A stretch of DNA of 64,000 nt. Origin: Chytriomyces cf. hyalinus JEL632. Its lineage: Eukaryota; Chytridiomycota; Chytridiomycetes; Chytridiales; Chytriomycetaceae. Of this stretch, positions 1-10,694 are shown piece after piece (position 1 is the stretch's first letter; each line of letters begins with the position of its first letter). The notes under the pieces are model-generated. The model worked only from the letters and a program-made list of their open reading frames with translations. It did not search any database and was not told where the DNA came from. The stretch covers positions 744,001 to 808,000 of the forward strand of contig JAIWWG010000001.1 of assembly GCA_025435555.1 (NCBI GenBank), in the 5' to 3' direction. A program made the translations under genes and the position numbers.

Positions 1-661
1 AGGAGACGGACTGGGTGGGTGGGGTGGGGAAGGGTCAGTTCAACCATCGTTTTCAAGAGAGGAGCACATCAAACAGAATACATACAGCCCATCTGCTCAG
101 CATGATGTTTGCGTCAAGATACGAGTGGAGTTAGTTGTGCGTGTGTCAAACGAATGCGGAGTCGTGTTCACCTTGTTTGTGGAAATACTTTTGTTGGATT
201 CAACTAGAAATGCCACGTAAATAATGGATGCAAGCTCACTTCATTCTTTCAACATCAGCAGGGGTGCATTGCAAATAATATGTGGTTGCGCAACTCGAAA
301 ATGGCGTTGCGTATCTTCTGAGTTGCTGCTGGGAAAAGGCGATTGCTATTTGCGCAGGCTCCTTGAAATGAAAACACACTCCTGCATCACTATTCTGTTG
401 CTACTAATCGCAGCATCGAATCGAACGTGTTGAATAATATCGTTTTTTCGTCATGCGTCCCTGTGTCCCATCTCTCTGCTGACAGTTTACCGACTCACAT
501 TTGCTCATAAAATTCAAGGAAAAACTTGAAGAGGTGTTCAAAGGCTCTTCCCTTTTTGCCCTATCAATGCAGCAAGCAACAGGCCCTGCTCAGGGAAAGG
601 TTTCGTTCAAGTATTTATTATAGCAGCTCAGCAAGCAATTGTAAATAGAAAGGTATGTCGG
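1..661. other. No gene recognised
   Basis: The only notable open frame (224-433, 69 codons) has no recognisable domain and no conserved-looking composition. The segment probably holds the 3' flank of the gene ending at 662 and sequence belonging to a neighbour outside the window. Confidence 0.5.
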
Positions 662-1598
662 CTAGTAAACCAGATCGCCTCCACGGGCAACTGCCATCTT
701 CTTCAACGCGACTCTCGCCTTCTCCAAGCCGAGCACAAGCTCAGCTTTTGCCCCTCCAATCAAAATACCGCCATGCGCAGTGCTCATGTTATCGAAATCA
801 TAGGTCTTTGTCAAATGAAGAACCCAGTCGTGGAAAGTCTGCACGGCGGTTGGGGTCTTGTACAAAGCGTCATTGTACAGCGACCAGTGGAAAGACACTT
901 CCATATCCCGACGTCCAAAAATTCCGCGTTCGATGATACCCGGGTTCTTGCTGACACGGAAACAGTCATCGACAACCATGGTTTTCGATGGAAGGTGGAT
1001 CGCAACGACTCCTGCAAAGTGGTTTGTCGATTCGGGCTGTGGGTCATCAAACTCGCCGCCCTGGGTGAGCTCGAGAGCAAGTTCGGGGGCCCAACGTGTC
1101 AAAACACATGGGTCAGTGACGGAACCAGCCCAAGGAATTTCTTTGAATTTGCGAATATGGCGGGGTGTTCCGTAGAAGGGTGCATTTGGATACAGTTCGT
1201 AGAACTGCTCAAACGCGAGGGTGTGGAATGGGTTTGTTCCAATGATTGCCTGTGTTTAATTTGAAATGTTAGAACTGCGGGCGTGGGGGGGGCACTGGAA
1301 CAGCTGGGTAAGGTAAAACCAACCTCAATCAGCTCGCCGCCTTTTGTCAGATCGTGAACTTCTTTTTTGGCCTGCGCATCGAGTTGGACGGCGGACAAAA
1401 CAACAAACTTGCCGGAAGAAAGTTTGATGAAGGACATGTGGGTGCCAATGTCGACGATGCCGGCCAAGATGGTGAAGGGCTGGAGGAAGGAGGGCTGTTT
1501 AGAGAGACAGAGGCGAGGCAAGTGGTTCAAGCAGTGCTTACAGCTCTCAGGTTAAAGCATCCTGGTGCGATTTCCGTGATTTTGGTTGGTTGGGCCAT
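662..1598 (-). CDS. Metallo-beta-lactamase-fold (DUF4336-like) protein
   Basis: Three exons on the minus strand (1598-1542, 1494-1324, 1249-662) give about 271 residues. The start was chosen because the short first exon encodes MAQPTKITEIAPGCFNLRA and splices in phase onto the exon beginning PSFLQPFTILAGIVDIGTHM. That order (a 'what it experiences' strand, then VDIGTHMSFIKL, then a loop with an NPFH motif at the start of exon 3 and a 'FYGTPRH' stretch) resembles the MBL-like DUF4336 family. The classical HxHxDH zinc motif is not evident, so catalytic activity is doubtful. Substrate and pathway are unknown. All introns are GT-AG, 47 and 74 nt long. Cytosolic location is likely as no signal peptide is seen. 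Confidence 0.7.
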
Positions 1599-2205
1599 TC
1601 TTGTGTTGTATTTCGGACTGAGTTCCAATGCTCCGTTTTTGAGGCATTTGAGGCATTTCGAATAACTCAATCTTGTTGTACTGTATTATTCAGCAGCTTG
1701 TGATGCTCTTCATCCGGTGCTGCTCAGTGGGGCAGTGTCTCCCAACAGACAACAGACAACAGACAACAAGGGCAGCATGCATGCGGGCATGGGGGTTGGC
1801 TGCCTGTGTCCGTCCAAGGCGTAACAAGCTGGGTGTGCTTCACTCCCTCCACCATGCATACCCTCCCCCATGTGTCAATGCAATAAAATATCGCTTTCTC
1901 CGTTCTTGGCTTTGTTATTATTTCCAATCGCACAAAATTCAGAGTGACTCACAAACACGCGGACATTTCTCTGCATTTATTCTCTCTCTGAACTAACTGT
2001 GTTCATTCCACGACGACTTGTTGAACAGTGAACGGGTTCCATCCTGTGTGTGCTGGCGGATAAACTCGACAGCAAATGCGCTCCATCAAATGCGACTGCG
2101 AGAACGACGCGAGTTTTATTGTCCAGGTGATGGACACCTGCGAAATCATGAAGAGACCCCAACACTGACAGCTGCGAAATACAAAAACAACACCGATACC
2201 ACCCA
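1599..2205. other. Intergenic, no gene recognised
   Basis: This is the promoter side of the minus-strand gene at 662-1598 and the 3' flank of the acetyltransferase. It holds a short imperfect run of ACAGACA units near 1745-1770. No coding region is supported. Confidence 0.5.
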
Positions 2206-2847
2206 TCATTCAAAATACCGCTCAACTTTCTCCAACAACTTCTTGCGACTGGTTCCCTCCCACTCTCGCTTCAGAATCGCATAAGTGACTGAGTCAAAGT
2301 ACGTGTCCTTGCTCGCATCCCTCCATGCGTCCCTGAACAATGCCTCCTGCGTGGCTCCCGCAGCCTTCTCGAGCCACCCACGCATGGCCGCATTCAGCGC
2401 ATTCGTCACAAACGTGACCCGGTTAAACCCCATCCCCCCCTTGTCCACATCCGTAAACGCATGGTTCAGCAGCAGGAAAAGCGCCTCACTTGCAATTCCA
2501 GACCGGTGCTTAGTTGTAAACACCGCGAGTCCGGCTTCCGTAGCCTTGTTGTCGTGTTCCATGCGGTACAGGCCCAGGGAGCCTACAAACTCGTTCGTGT
2601 CTTTTGTGCGGATAGAGAACACTTTGGTGTTGCGGTCGGCTGTTTGGGTGATGCGGCGTTGGATCGTGTCTTGGAGGGTTGGGTTTGGGTTGAAGTTGGG
2701 CAGGTATTTTGTAAATTCTGGGCTTTTAAAGAGTGCGTTCTGTGGCTCGTCATCCTGCTCCGTGAGAGGGTGTGATAGGATGAAGCGTCCTTTGGGCAGG
2801 GACAGCGTGGTCGGGGCGTACGCTGGTTGCGGCTGAGCAGAGGCCAT
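2206..2847 (-). CDS. GNAT family N-acetyltransferase (RimJ/RimL type)
   Basis: Single-exon gene of 213 residues. It would transfer an acetyl group from acetyl-CoA to an amine, probably a protein or small-molecule amine. The layout fits the Acetyltransf_3 branch: an N-terminal beta strand with 'RFILSHPL', a middle 'FVGSLGLYRM' strand, then 'EAGLAVFTTKHRSGIASEA', in which the RSGIASEA turn matches the Q/RxxGxG/A acetyl-CoA pyrophosphate loop, followed by 'VTFVTNALNAAMRGWLEKAG' where N and the helix after it match the family's NxxSxxxxEKxG segment. The C-terminus is basic. Start is the ATG at 2847, the first in frame. The substrate cannot be told from sequence. Confidence 0.8.
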   Translation of the reverse strand: MASAQPQPAYAPTTLSLPKGRFILSHPLTEQDDEPQNALFKSPEFTKYLPNFNPNPTLQDTIQRRITQTADRNTKVFSIRTKDTNEFVGSLGLYRMEHDNKATEAGLAVFTTKHRSGIASEALFLLLNHAFTDVDKGGMGFNRVTFVTNALNAAMRGWLEKAAGATQEALFRDAWRDASKDTYFDSVTYAILKREWEGTSRKKLLEKVERYFE

Positions 2848-3791
2848 TTTCAGTTGTGAAAAATAAATTTTGACAAATTCATATTTACACGCTTTGCATT
2901 TGTTGTGATGTCACTTCCACCAAAACAATGCATTTCGAATTGAATGGCCCCTTTTACTTATGACTCAACAACAGCCGTTTGAATGCCTAGGCAGAAAACT
3001 GCCGCAGCTGGTGTTATTGGAATCCAGGCTCGTAAACCTGAATGGGTATATCAGTAAGATCTGTCTGGGGTGACCCCAGTACCCAAGGTTGGCCCCGCGT
3101 CTCGATCGAAGACCTGCGAGTTAACTCTAGTTGCCCTGTTAGTTTGTTGGCCCTGCCTGCCCACAGGTAACCCCAGAAGCATTCGTGATGTGTTGTACCA
3201 GCCTCGATGGGGGATGGGATGGTTGCTAGATATGGTAGTGTTTTACTAAGACATGACACAGTTACTCTGCTGAACTTCCTTGCCACCTGGGGGCACTCTT
3301 ACTAGATTGCAGTTTGGTATCTGGCTGTTGTTGTGGTTAATAAAACCTACCGCTTGCATCATGATTGGGTTTAAACGGGCGAAAGGTGAGAGAAACGCAG
3401 GAACCACTTGCAGCACTAACACCACAAGTAAAGATGCAGGTACTAGTGGCGAAGGGTAGGTAAAAAGGCGAGCAACAAAAGCTCGCGAGAATGGAAAGGG
3501 GATTTGACGGTAAGAAATGTCGAAGATAAAATCCAAATTGACAGTATTCAGCGCCTTCAGCAAAAGTCATCTCATCGACAGACGTTGACGCGACGTTTGC
3601 TTGGCCAATTCAATTCTTCTTCTGAGGGGGCATCACGCGCACGCTTTGTTAAAAACAATTTAAAAGTCATTACTACTCAGTTATTTCCCCCACACTCTTT
3701 GATCGAATGACTTTTACAAATGAACTTGCGCTGCATTGAACCCCTCAGCTATCATTCCCACGACTCGTAACTAAATTTCCATTCTTCCACC
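2848..3791. other. Long intergenic region
   Basis: About 940 bp between divergently transcribed genes. Short open frames on both strands (for example 3246-3563 minus) lack domains and typical codon bias. It most likely carries two promoters; no RNA gene was recognised. Confidence 0.5.
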
Positions 3792-4826
3792 ATGGTCTCA
3801 AGCATTGTGTTCGCAGCTGTTGCGTTCCACCTTATCGCATCCACCTCCGCATTCACAAATGGAACCCTTCTTCCTTCCTACCTGTGCGACCTCAACGCAC
3901 AGGCAAAAGGCGCGCCGACATCGCTTGCCCAAGTTCTTCCTATGCTCCAAGAGGCGGACTCCAGAGTCAAAATCGCAGGCTACCACAAAGTAAAATCTGC
4001 ACCATACAGCTCTCAAGACTTGTGTACTGCCGCGTTTGAAGTTGGAAGTGTCATGCAGGAAACCACAAACAGCTTTGTTGTGAAAACGAAAGGCGGAGAG
4101 GGCCTGCTGGGGCTCCTTGTTTGGGCGCAAGATTACCCTCCGAATTCCAACGGACCTCGCCGCATTGGAACGATTACAAACCCAGGCTTGAACATGGTGC
4201 ACTACCCGTACGGCTTGTGCGGCGAGACCATTGTGCATGAGAAGACGCTCGACGATGAGGCGTTTTATAAATCGCAGTCTGCGCCGTTTACGTGGCGTGT
4301 TCCCGACTGCGGAATCCACGGCGACTATATCGAAATCCGGGGCGTTTGTGTTACCGAGAAAGGCTTTGGTAAATTTGCGGTCCAGATCCCAACCAGCAAT
4401 GTCGCTGCTTTTGACCCAAAATGCATGGAATCGCAGCCAAAAGCATGCACATCCATCTACGACTCGCCAGCTCCCATAAGACCAGTGTACGCTGCGCCTG
4501 AGCCATTAAAGCCTTCAACTCCAGCTGTAAATGCTGCCAAGACCCAGGCTGCGCTTGCGACGCCTAAGGCTACTCCTGCTCCCGCAACGCCAGTCTTTGT
4601 TCCGCCTACTGTAGAAGCAGCTACATCTTCGTTTGCTCCCATGTATGTGCCGCCCGTGAAAGCGGTCATCAACGGTACAAACATACTTCAATCCAGCGGC
4701 GCGCGTGAATTCTTGCCAATTTATATTGGCGGCCGCTGTACCTATTTAGTGATGCTTCATTCATTCCCATCTTGCTGGTCAAGCTGGGTGTTTTACATTC
4801 TGTATTATTTCTGCACGATATCATAA
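3792..4826 (+). CDS. Secreted Reeler-domain-like protein
   Basis: Single open frame of 344 residues, start ATG in a CCACCATGG context. Residues 1-20 form a clear signal peptide (hydrophobic core ending STSAF). Residues 25-220 show the order of features seen in Reeler domains: a 'SVKxAGYHK...PYS' start, a central strand with 'FVVKTKGGEGLLGLLVWAQD', a 'GPRRIGTITNPG' turn, and a late 'FTWRVPDCG...YIEIRGVCV' pair of strands, with cysteines that could pair. Residues 230-290 are a Pro/Ala/Thr-rich linker typical of O-glycosylated stalks, and the last 25 residues are hydrophobic and aromatic, possibly a membrane anchor. The Reeler call rests on topology and not on a profile search. The protein likely acts at the cell surface. 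The tail could instead be changed by an unrecognised 3' intron. Confidence 0.6.
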   Translation: MVSSIVFAAVAFHLIASTSAFTNGTLLPSYLCDLNAQAKGAPTSLAQVLPMLQEADSRVKIAGYHKVKSAPYSSQDLCTAAFEVGSVMQETTNSFVVKTKGGEGLLGLLVWAQDYPPNSNGPRRIGTITNPGLNMVHYPYGLCGETIVHEKTLDDEAFYKSQSAPFTWRVPDCGIHGDYIEIRGVCVTEKGFGKFAVQIPTSNVAAFDPKCMESQPKACTSIYDSPAPIRPVYAAPEPLKPSTPAVNAAKTQAALATPKATPAPATPVFVPPTVEAATSSFAPMYVPPVKAVINGTNILQSSGAREFLPIYIGGRCTYLVMLHSFPSCWSSWVFYILYYFCTIS

Positions 4827-5221
4827 AATCCACTGCGATATCAAGTGCTTCCTCAACTAGCGCGCATTCTGAAGAGTAGAGACTGACTTGTATTTCCTCA
4901 CTGCGCCCAAGGATGGTTTAGAGGACCCGCGTTTAGTTAATGAATGCGCCAGTATCGCGCTGGATACGGCAAATGGTAATCTGGTAATCTGGTTCGTGAA
5001 AAGAAGGGTTTCCAGGCAGGTGATAACACCCCAGTCAAAGTCAAACAAGGTCCCGGCAACGGCACATTGTCAGCCCCGGTATTCCTGGAAAACTCATGCG
5101 CCAAACATGCGCTCCGAGAAGGGCGTGCCAGTCGCCGGAGACGCTGCTTTGACCTCGACGTTTGCTGATAGGAAAATTGTCAAATTCAAATGCGCTCAAA
5201 TAAATCGAATACGCAAAAAAG
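4827..5221. other. Intergenic, no gene recognised
   Basis: Separates the Reeler-like gene from the UGP1 promoter. A 63-codon minus-strand frame (5048-4857) and a plus frame running through it have no recognisable domain. Confidence 0.45.
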
Positions 5222-5230
5222 GGTATAAAA
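5222..5230 (+). promoter_or_regulatory. TATA box of UGP1
   Basis: GGTATAAAA lies 45-53 nt upstream of the ATG pair at 5275/5278. An ATG at 5236 sits only 6 nt after it, too close to be in a transcript started from this element, so the TATA position favours the later start. Confidence 0.5.
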
Positions 5231-5274
5231 ACAGAATGGCCGCGGCATTCACAGCCAACAACAGCAGCAACAAA

Positions 5275-7085
5275 ATGATGGCCAGCAGTGAGAGCATCGA
5301 CCAGAATCAAAGCAGTATCTCCGTCAACCATGACCGTTCATTCTCCCTTCTGGTGCGTTTGTCTGCCCTTTGAACCAATGCCACTCATCGTTTCGCAAAC
5401 CACTTACCCTCCCACTTCCTCTCAACCCCCACTTCCAGGATTTTAAGGGAACCACCTTCGGTCTGGCTGCGAAGGGCATGCGCAACGAACTCGGGAACAT
5501 GGTTGCGGCCGTGCCGGAGGGACCCGAGCGGGACCACTTTGCAAAGGAAATGGACTCTTTCTTTGACCTGTTTGCGCGGTATTTGGCCGAAAAAGCAAAG
5601 GGACAGAAGATGTGAGTTGAAAATATTTTCAAAGTTGCTTGCTTGATGTGTGTTTGGTCATGCCATTGCGCGTTTGCAATTTGTTTGGACACGTTTTTTT
5701 TTTACTGACGCCACTCAATTTAGCAACTGGTCAAAGATCAAGTCGCCCAAGGAGGAGCAGATTCTGTATTACAAAAACTTGAAGACCCCCGCGGCAAATG
5801 TATCCAACGCGAGCAATTTGGCGAAACTTGCCGTGCTGAAGTTGAATGGTGGTCTCGGAACCACGATGGGCTGTGTCGGACCTAAGAGGTGAGAAGCGCA
5901 TTCATTTCTGATTGACACAAAGAAGTGCGGCCCATCTGATCGTTTCATATTCAAATGCGCAGTGCTATTGAAGTCCGCGATGGAATGACCTTCCTCGATC
6001 TCACGGTCCGCCAAGTCGAGTACCTCAACAGCACAAACCAAGTTAATGTCCCCCTCATCCTCATGAACTCGTTCAACACGGACGTGGACACAACGAATAT
6101 TATCCAAAAATACTCTTCGCACGCACTGCAAATCCTGACTTTCAACCAGTCACGCTACCCACGTGTTGGGAAGGAAAGCCTTCTTCCATCCGCTACGAGT
6201 TATGCGGACAACGGACCCAACTGGTACCCTCCCGGCCACGGAGATTTGTTTGAAAGTTTAAACAACTCGGGACTTTTGGATCAACTCATTGCCGATGGCA
6301 AGGAGTACCTCTTCATCTCAAACGTTGACAACCTGGGTGCCACAGTAGACACTACAATTCTCGACCACATGGCTTCTTCCGGGTCTGAATTTATTATGGA
6401 AGTGACGGACAAGACAAAAGCTGACATTAAGGGAGGAACTCTGATTGACTACGATGGACAAGTCCGCCTGCTAGAAATTGCCCAAGTTCCCTCAGAATAC
6501 ATTGAAGAATTCAAGTCCATCAAAAAGTTCAAGATCTTCAACACAAACAACTTGTGGGTTTCGCTTAAAGCCATCAAGCGCCTCGTCACTGACAGTGCCT
6601 TCAACATGGAGATTATCGAAAACATCAAAACCACAGAGGGCGGGGAGAAAGTGATCCAGCTGGAAACTGCTGTTGGAGCTGCCATCAAGCACTTTCAAAA
6701 CGCTATCGGAATCAACGTTCCTCGATCCCGTTTTCTGCCAGTGAAGAGCACATCTGACCTGTTCCTCATCACATCCGACTTGTACAGTCTGCATCACGGC
6801 GTCCTCAGCATGAACAATAAACGGTTGTTTGGAACCGTGCCTCTCGTCAAGTTGGGAGACCATTTCAAAAAGGTTGGGCACTATTCGAGCCGATTCAAGA
6901 GCCCACCGCACATTCTTGAGTTGGACCATTTGACAGTGACTGGGGATGTGACATTTGGATCTGACGTTGTGTTGAGGGGGACTGTGATTATTGTTGCCAA
7001 TCATGGAAGTCGGATTGATATTCCATCCGGAGCAATTCTTGACGACAAGGTGGTGTCTGGAAACTTAAGAATTTTGGATCATTGA
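5275..7085 (+). CDS. UGP1: UTP-glucose-1-phosphate uridylyltransferase
   Basis: Four exons (5275-5352, 5439-5611, 5724-5888, 5963-7085) give about 512 residues, the normal size for eukaryotic UDPGP. It makes UDP-glucose from UTP and glucose-1-phosphate in the cytosol, the donor for beta-glucan, glycogen, trehalose and protein glycosylation. The nucleotide-binding loop [10 protein letters not shown] is at about residues 123-132. Also visible are the conserved 'NSFNTDVDT', 'WYPPGHGDL' substrate loop, '[13 protein letters not shown]' and the C-terminal left-handed beta-helix segment. Introns are GT-AG and each splits or abuts codons consistently (phases 0, 2, 2). The start follows the TATA box; an in-frame ATG at 5236 would add 13 residues. 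The downstream RanBP1 gene is convergent. Confidence 0.95.
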
Positions 7086-7446
7086 GTGTTTTTCTTTTTT
7101 GGTGGGGGTTTCTGCTATTTCCTGTGACGGTTTTTTCTTCTTCTGCTTGGTATGTTCCTTTTTTTGCATTTGCTTGAGGTGCACCGGTTGTGTGGTTTTG
7201 TAATATTAAAGTGCCAAATTGCTTTTTGCATTTTCTGCCTCACTGCATCTCATGTCACAAATGGACGCGTTTGAGGCGCGATTGCGGTGCAAGTGTCATC
7301 GAGTCAAAGTTTCGGCGAGACACAATTTGGTGACGATCGCCAGTGGTTTTGACAACTTCAAAAACATAAAAGAATGCAAACATTTCAAAATTGACTTATA
7401 TTTCAGACTCAACCAACACGACACACCCTGACAAGTGCGTCATCTT
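7086..7446. other. Shared 3' flank of two convergent genes
   Basis: T-rich sequence follows the UGP1 stop, with an AATATTAAAG element near 7201 that may act in polyadenylation. The RanBP1 stop enters from the other side at 7447. Confidence 0.4.
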
Positions 7447-8511
7447 TCAGAGATCCGTTTCCTCCTCCTCATCATCATCATCATCGTCCGACGATTCCTC
7501 CTCCTTTGTAGCCTCCTTCAACGGTTTTCCAGCTACAGCAAGTTCCTTGTTTTCAGTCTCAAGGTTAAGAGCCTGACATTTGCGGAACTCTTCCTTAAAC
7601 TTGTCCGCATCTTTTGTTCAGGGGACAAAGAAATTCGATTCAATGTTCAGCCGCGTTTTTTTCAAGATATTTTGATGATGGACTCACTTTCTGAGTTTCC
7701 GAATCGAATTGCAAGTAACTCTGCGCGAGCTTCTCCTTCAGCGAAATCAGAGGCAACAGAGTACACCCATGAACGGTCGGATGCAACGTTTGGATTCAGG
7801 GTCATTTCTTGAGTAACTGTAATAACGCGAAGATAAAGATACCGGTCAGTTGCAAAAAAAAAAAAAAAAGAAGGAACATGCGGTAAGATATGTGACGAAA
7901 CTGAAATGGTTTGCGCAAATCTTGTGCGTCTTGTCACGTCGCATGAGCACACGAATCTTTTTCGTTTCCTTGTGCTGAAGAAGCTTCACATCTCCCGTTC
8001 CACGCTCTTTCCATTCGTTGTTGGGTTTATCGAAACGGAACAGCTTGGCGCGCCTTGTTTTTTTTGTTGTTGTTGAGGATGAGCATGTGCACACAAGCTT
8101 GACCACATCATCCCACTGCAGACCACAACCAGACGATTGAGAGCCCCCCACCAACAACGAATCGAACTCACATCTTGAACACAACATCTTCGTCCTCCTC
8201 AAACGTCTTGACTTCTTCAAGCTGCTCCAACTTCACAATGGGCTCAAAGTGCACTTCGGGCGATGCCTCCACTTCGCCGTCTTCTTCAGCTGCGGCATCT
8301 GCGGCTGGAGTCTGTTGGGGTTCGAAGCAGGTTGGGGATGAGTTTCGTTGTTCAGACTCGGTTGTTGCAGTAGAGATTGGATGATAGCTGAGATGGCGAG
8401 GCAGCGTTGCATTCGATTGATTGTGTGAGTAGGAGAGGGTCTGCCCGCTCTTTGGAAGGTCGGTGATCACTGCACCTGGTCCACGATGGTTGCTTTCTCC
8501 TCTTCAGTCAT
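7447..8511 (-). CDS. YRB1: Ran-binding protein 1
   Basis: Five exons (8511-8476, 8311-8172, 8053-7902, 7816-7688, 7610-7447) encode about 206 residues. RanBP1 binds Ran-GTP and helps RanGAP release GTP after nuclear export. The Ran-binding domain is unmistakable: '[20 protein letters not shown]', 'RAKLFRFD', '[13 protein letters not shown]', '[14 protein letters not shown]' and 'GSDRSW'-like '[17 protein letters not shown]', each piece in phase across introns. The N-terminus is a short acidic leader ([12 protein letters not shown], then DAAAEEDGE), and the C-terminus ends in a Ser-Asp-Glu-rich acidic tail. The start ATG at 8511 was chosen because its 12 codons splice cleanly to the acidic stretch; the longer open frame reaching upstream of 8311 reads through intron 1. 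Confidence 0.93.
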
Positions 8512-8656
8512 TTTATTTATATTTTTTGCCAAAACGAAAATCATAACTTTGGCTGAAACATCACTTGTCACTTGTTATTAGCATGAGCGAATTACCGTGA
8601 ATGTCCCCAACTGTGCTGAACTAAAAAAAAAGAAAAAAGCTGGATGCGCTGGGAAT

Positions 8657-10452
8657 CTAGAGCTCGTAGCTCTCAGCCTCAACCTCAACGATGCACGCTG
8701 ATTTGTTCTCCTGCGCAAACTTGTCCGCTTGGCGCAAACCATCACGGGTGAGTCCAGCGGGGCCGCAAATAAATACCCCGACTCGGACCAACATCTCTCC
8801 ACTCGCCAACAAAGGCTTCACATGTGTGTCAAGAACGTTTGCTAAAGTTGGACGACCGCGACGCACAAATGCGCTCTGTGCACCGGCGCTGGACGGCTGC
8901 AGAAGCGTCTGCTCGGCCTTGTCCAAGTCAGCGCCCGAGGTTTCGTGCAGTTCGAGCACCACTTTTCCAGTCTTGATCCAGTCTTGCAGAAGTGACAAGT
9001 TTGCGGTTCCGCCGGATCTGGAGGACCAGCAAAGCACGACCTTGGTAGGCATCACTTTGATATCGTTCTCTTGGATAATTGTGTCGATGGCAGACACACA
9101 CGCAGAAAGACCAGTACCACCAACGTAAAACACAGCTGCATTGTGCATCTTGCCGTAACGAGTCATGTCCATCTCTTTCCCGTAAGGTCCTTGCAGCACC
9201 ACGGACACATTTCCAAACGTGCTGTGGCCGCCTTGCTTGTAAGACTTGAGCTGCTCAGCCACAAGTGTACTCCACTCGTTGGCCTTGACACTTGGAGCAA
9301 ACAAGAACGAGACAGACCTTTCGTCACAGTGCACAATGGACCAAGGGTGGTACTCAAGCTTGGAGACGGATGGGACATTGACGCGCATAAACTGGCCGGG
9401 CTTTGCGTTGCGAGCCTTGGTGGTTGCGATCGTGACGGTAATGTAGCCCGAGTCTTCGACAGTAACGCCAGTGACTGTGTCTTTGGAGAAGACGGTGCAT
9501 GTGCGGATAATGACATCGAGAATGTACATGAAGAGACCTGTGTTTGTTTTGTTTGTTAGCCGGCACGTCGCGCTCAGATGACCAAGAAAGGTGCTGTACC
9601 TGGTATGATAAAGTATGCCGAACTCTGTGCGTGGAGATAACTCATGACAGCAACAGCGTACGTCAGAAAGTGGAAATAGTGGAAGACGTTGTAAAACTTG
9701 CGACGGACGACCGCGAGTGAACTGGCGGCAACGATCACAAGTACCAAGAACGTTGCGAAGCCAAGTAAGTTTACGTACGCGCCTTTGCCCCAGGCCTTTC
9801 CGTCGGCACTGGCAAACAGAGTCTTGACAATTCCCTCATTCGTCAGGTTGTAGGAGAGCAGGAAAGAAACAAAGTGGGTGAGCGTCATGAGCAGCGTTGT
9901 CATGCCGACCCAGGTGTGCACGCGGACCATGGCGGTGTATGGGAGGTCAAGGAAGGTGGCAAAGAACGAGTTCTTGGAAGGAAGGATGAACTGGAAACCC
10001 AGAATCACGGCCAAGCAGTCACCACTGGCCATCATAATAGTGTGGTACACGAGACGGGTGTAGGAGTATTGGGGGATAAACTTTTCAGCGCGTCTGTCCC
10101 AGTTGTAACGCCAGTACATGATTGGCAGACCCACACAGCAGATGGCGAGGACACCGATAAACCAGCCAATCTCGCCGATGGTGATTGTGCTGCCAGGGAC
10201 GATGCCCTTGGAGAGAATGCGCCGGAGACCAGTGACTTTCTTGGACGCTACAACGGCAGCCGCAGTGAGAGCAAGGAATCCATAAAACACGGCCAGGGAG
10301 TAACGGATCTGTGGAGCGATGGCGCCCGCAATGCAATGGTCTGCCAGGCACCAGCTCTTCTTATCCATCATGTAGTAGACGACAACCAGGGAGGCGGGGA
10401 AGGCTGCCAGGGACACGGCACCGAAGAGCAGCTGGGCAGGAGTGAAGGGCAT
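8657..10452 (-). CDS. Ferric-reductase-type flavocytochrome (FRE/NOX superfamily), copy 1
   Basis: Two exons (10452-9600 and 9537-8657) give 577 residues. The protein should pass electrons from NAD(P)H through FAD and two haems across a membrane, reducing extracellular ferric iron or oxygen. About seven hydrophobic segments fill residues 6-285. Haem ligands are visible as two His pairs with canonical spacing: 'VHTWVG...LTHF' (H-x13-H) and 'YFHFLT...LHAQ' (H-x12-H). The FAD site is HPWS instead of the common HPFT, the NAD-binding Gly motif is GGTGLSAC, and the C-terminus has CGPAGL and ends in an acidic EVEAESYEL. The single 62 nt intron is at the same place as in the neighbour at 10695-12500, showing tandem duplication. 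No EF-hand is present, so it is not a calcium-regulated NOX. CCAATCA at 10528-10534 lies 76 nt upstream. Confidence 0.9.
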
Positions 10453-10527
10453 ATGTTTCCTTGTCTTTGGTTTGTTTCTAAGCGGGTTGCGTGCTTTTAA
10501 GGACAAAGAAGAGCGGGTATTGCCTGG

Positions 10528-10534
10528 CCAATCA
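10528..10534. promoter_or_regulatory. CCAAT box upstream of ferric reductase copy 1
   Basis: CCAATCA lies 76 nt upstream of the start at 10452. CCAAT boxes bind the Hap2/3/5 complex, which with HapX controls iron genes in other fungi; function here is inference. Confidence 0.4.
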
Positions 10535-10694
10535 AAATGCAGCAAACAATTTTTGTGAAAATTAGAAAACCATAAACCAAGCCTGGGAAACAAAGTCCCA
10601 ATGAACCGTTCGTTCGTACGTGCTTTTACTGCTTAATATTAAATTGTCGCGACAACTGTGACGCTGAACCGGTTTGGAATATAAAATGGTTCCT

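Noticed and set aside
773-1264. 163-codon plus-strand frame
   Set aside because: Antisense shadow of the three-exon MBL-like gene, whose exons splice into a coherent protein.
4888-5373. 161-codon plus-strand frame upstream of UGP1
   Set aside because: It contains the TATA box and the UGP1 start in the same frame, so the upstream part is promoter sequence read through.
9874-10500. 208-codon plus-strand frame antisense to ferric reductase copy 1
   Set aside because: No domain; the minus strand carries the clear haem and flavin protein.
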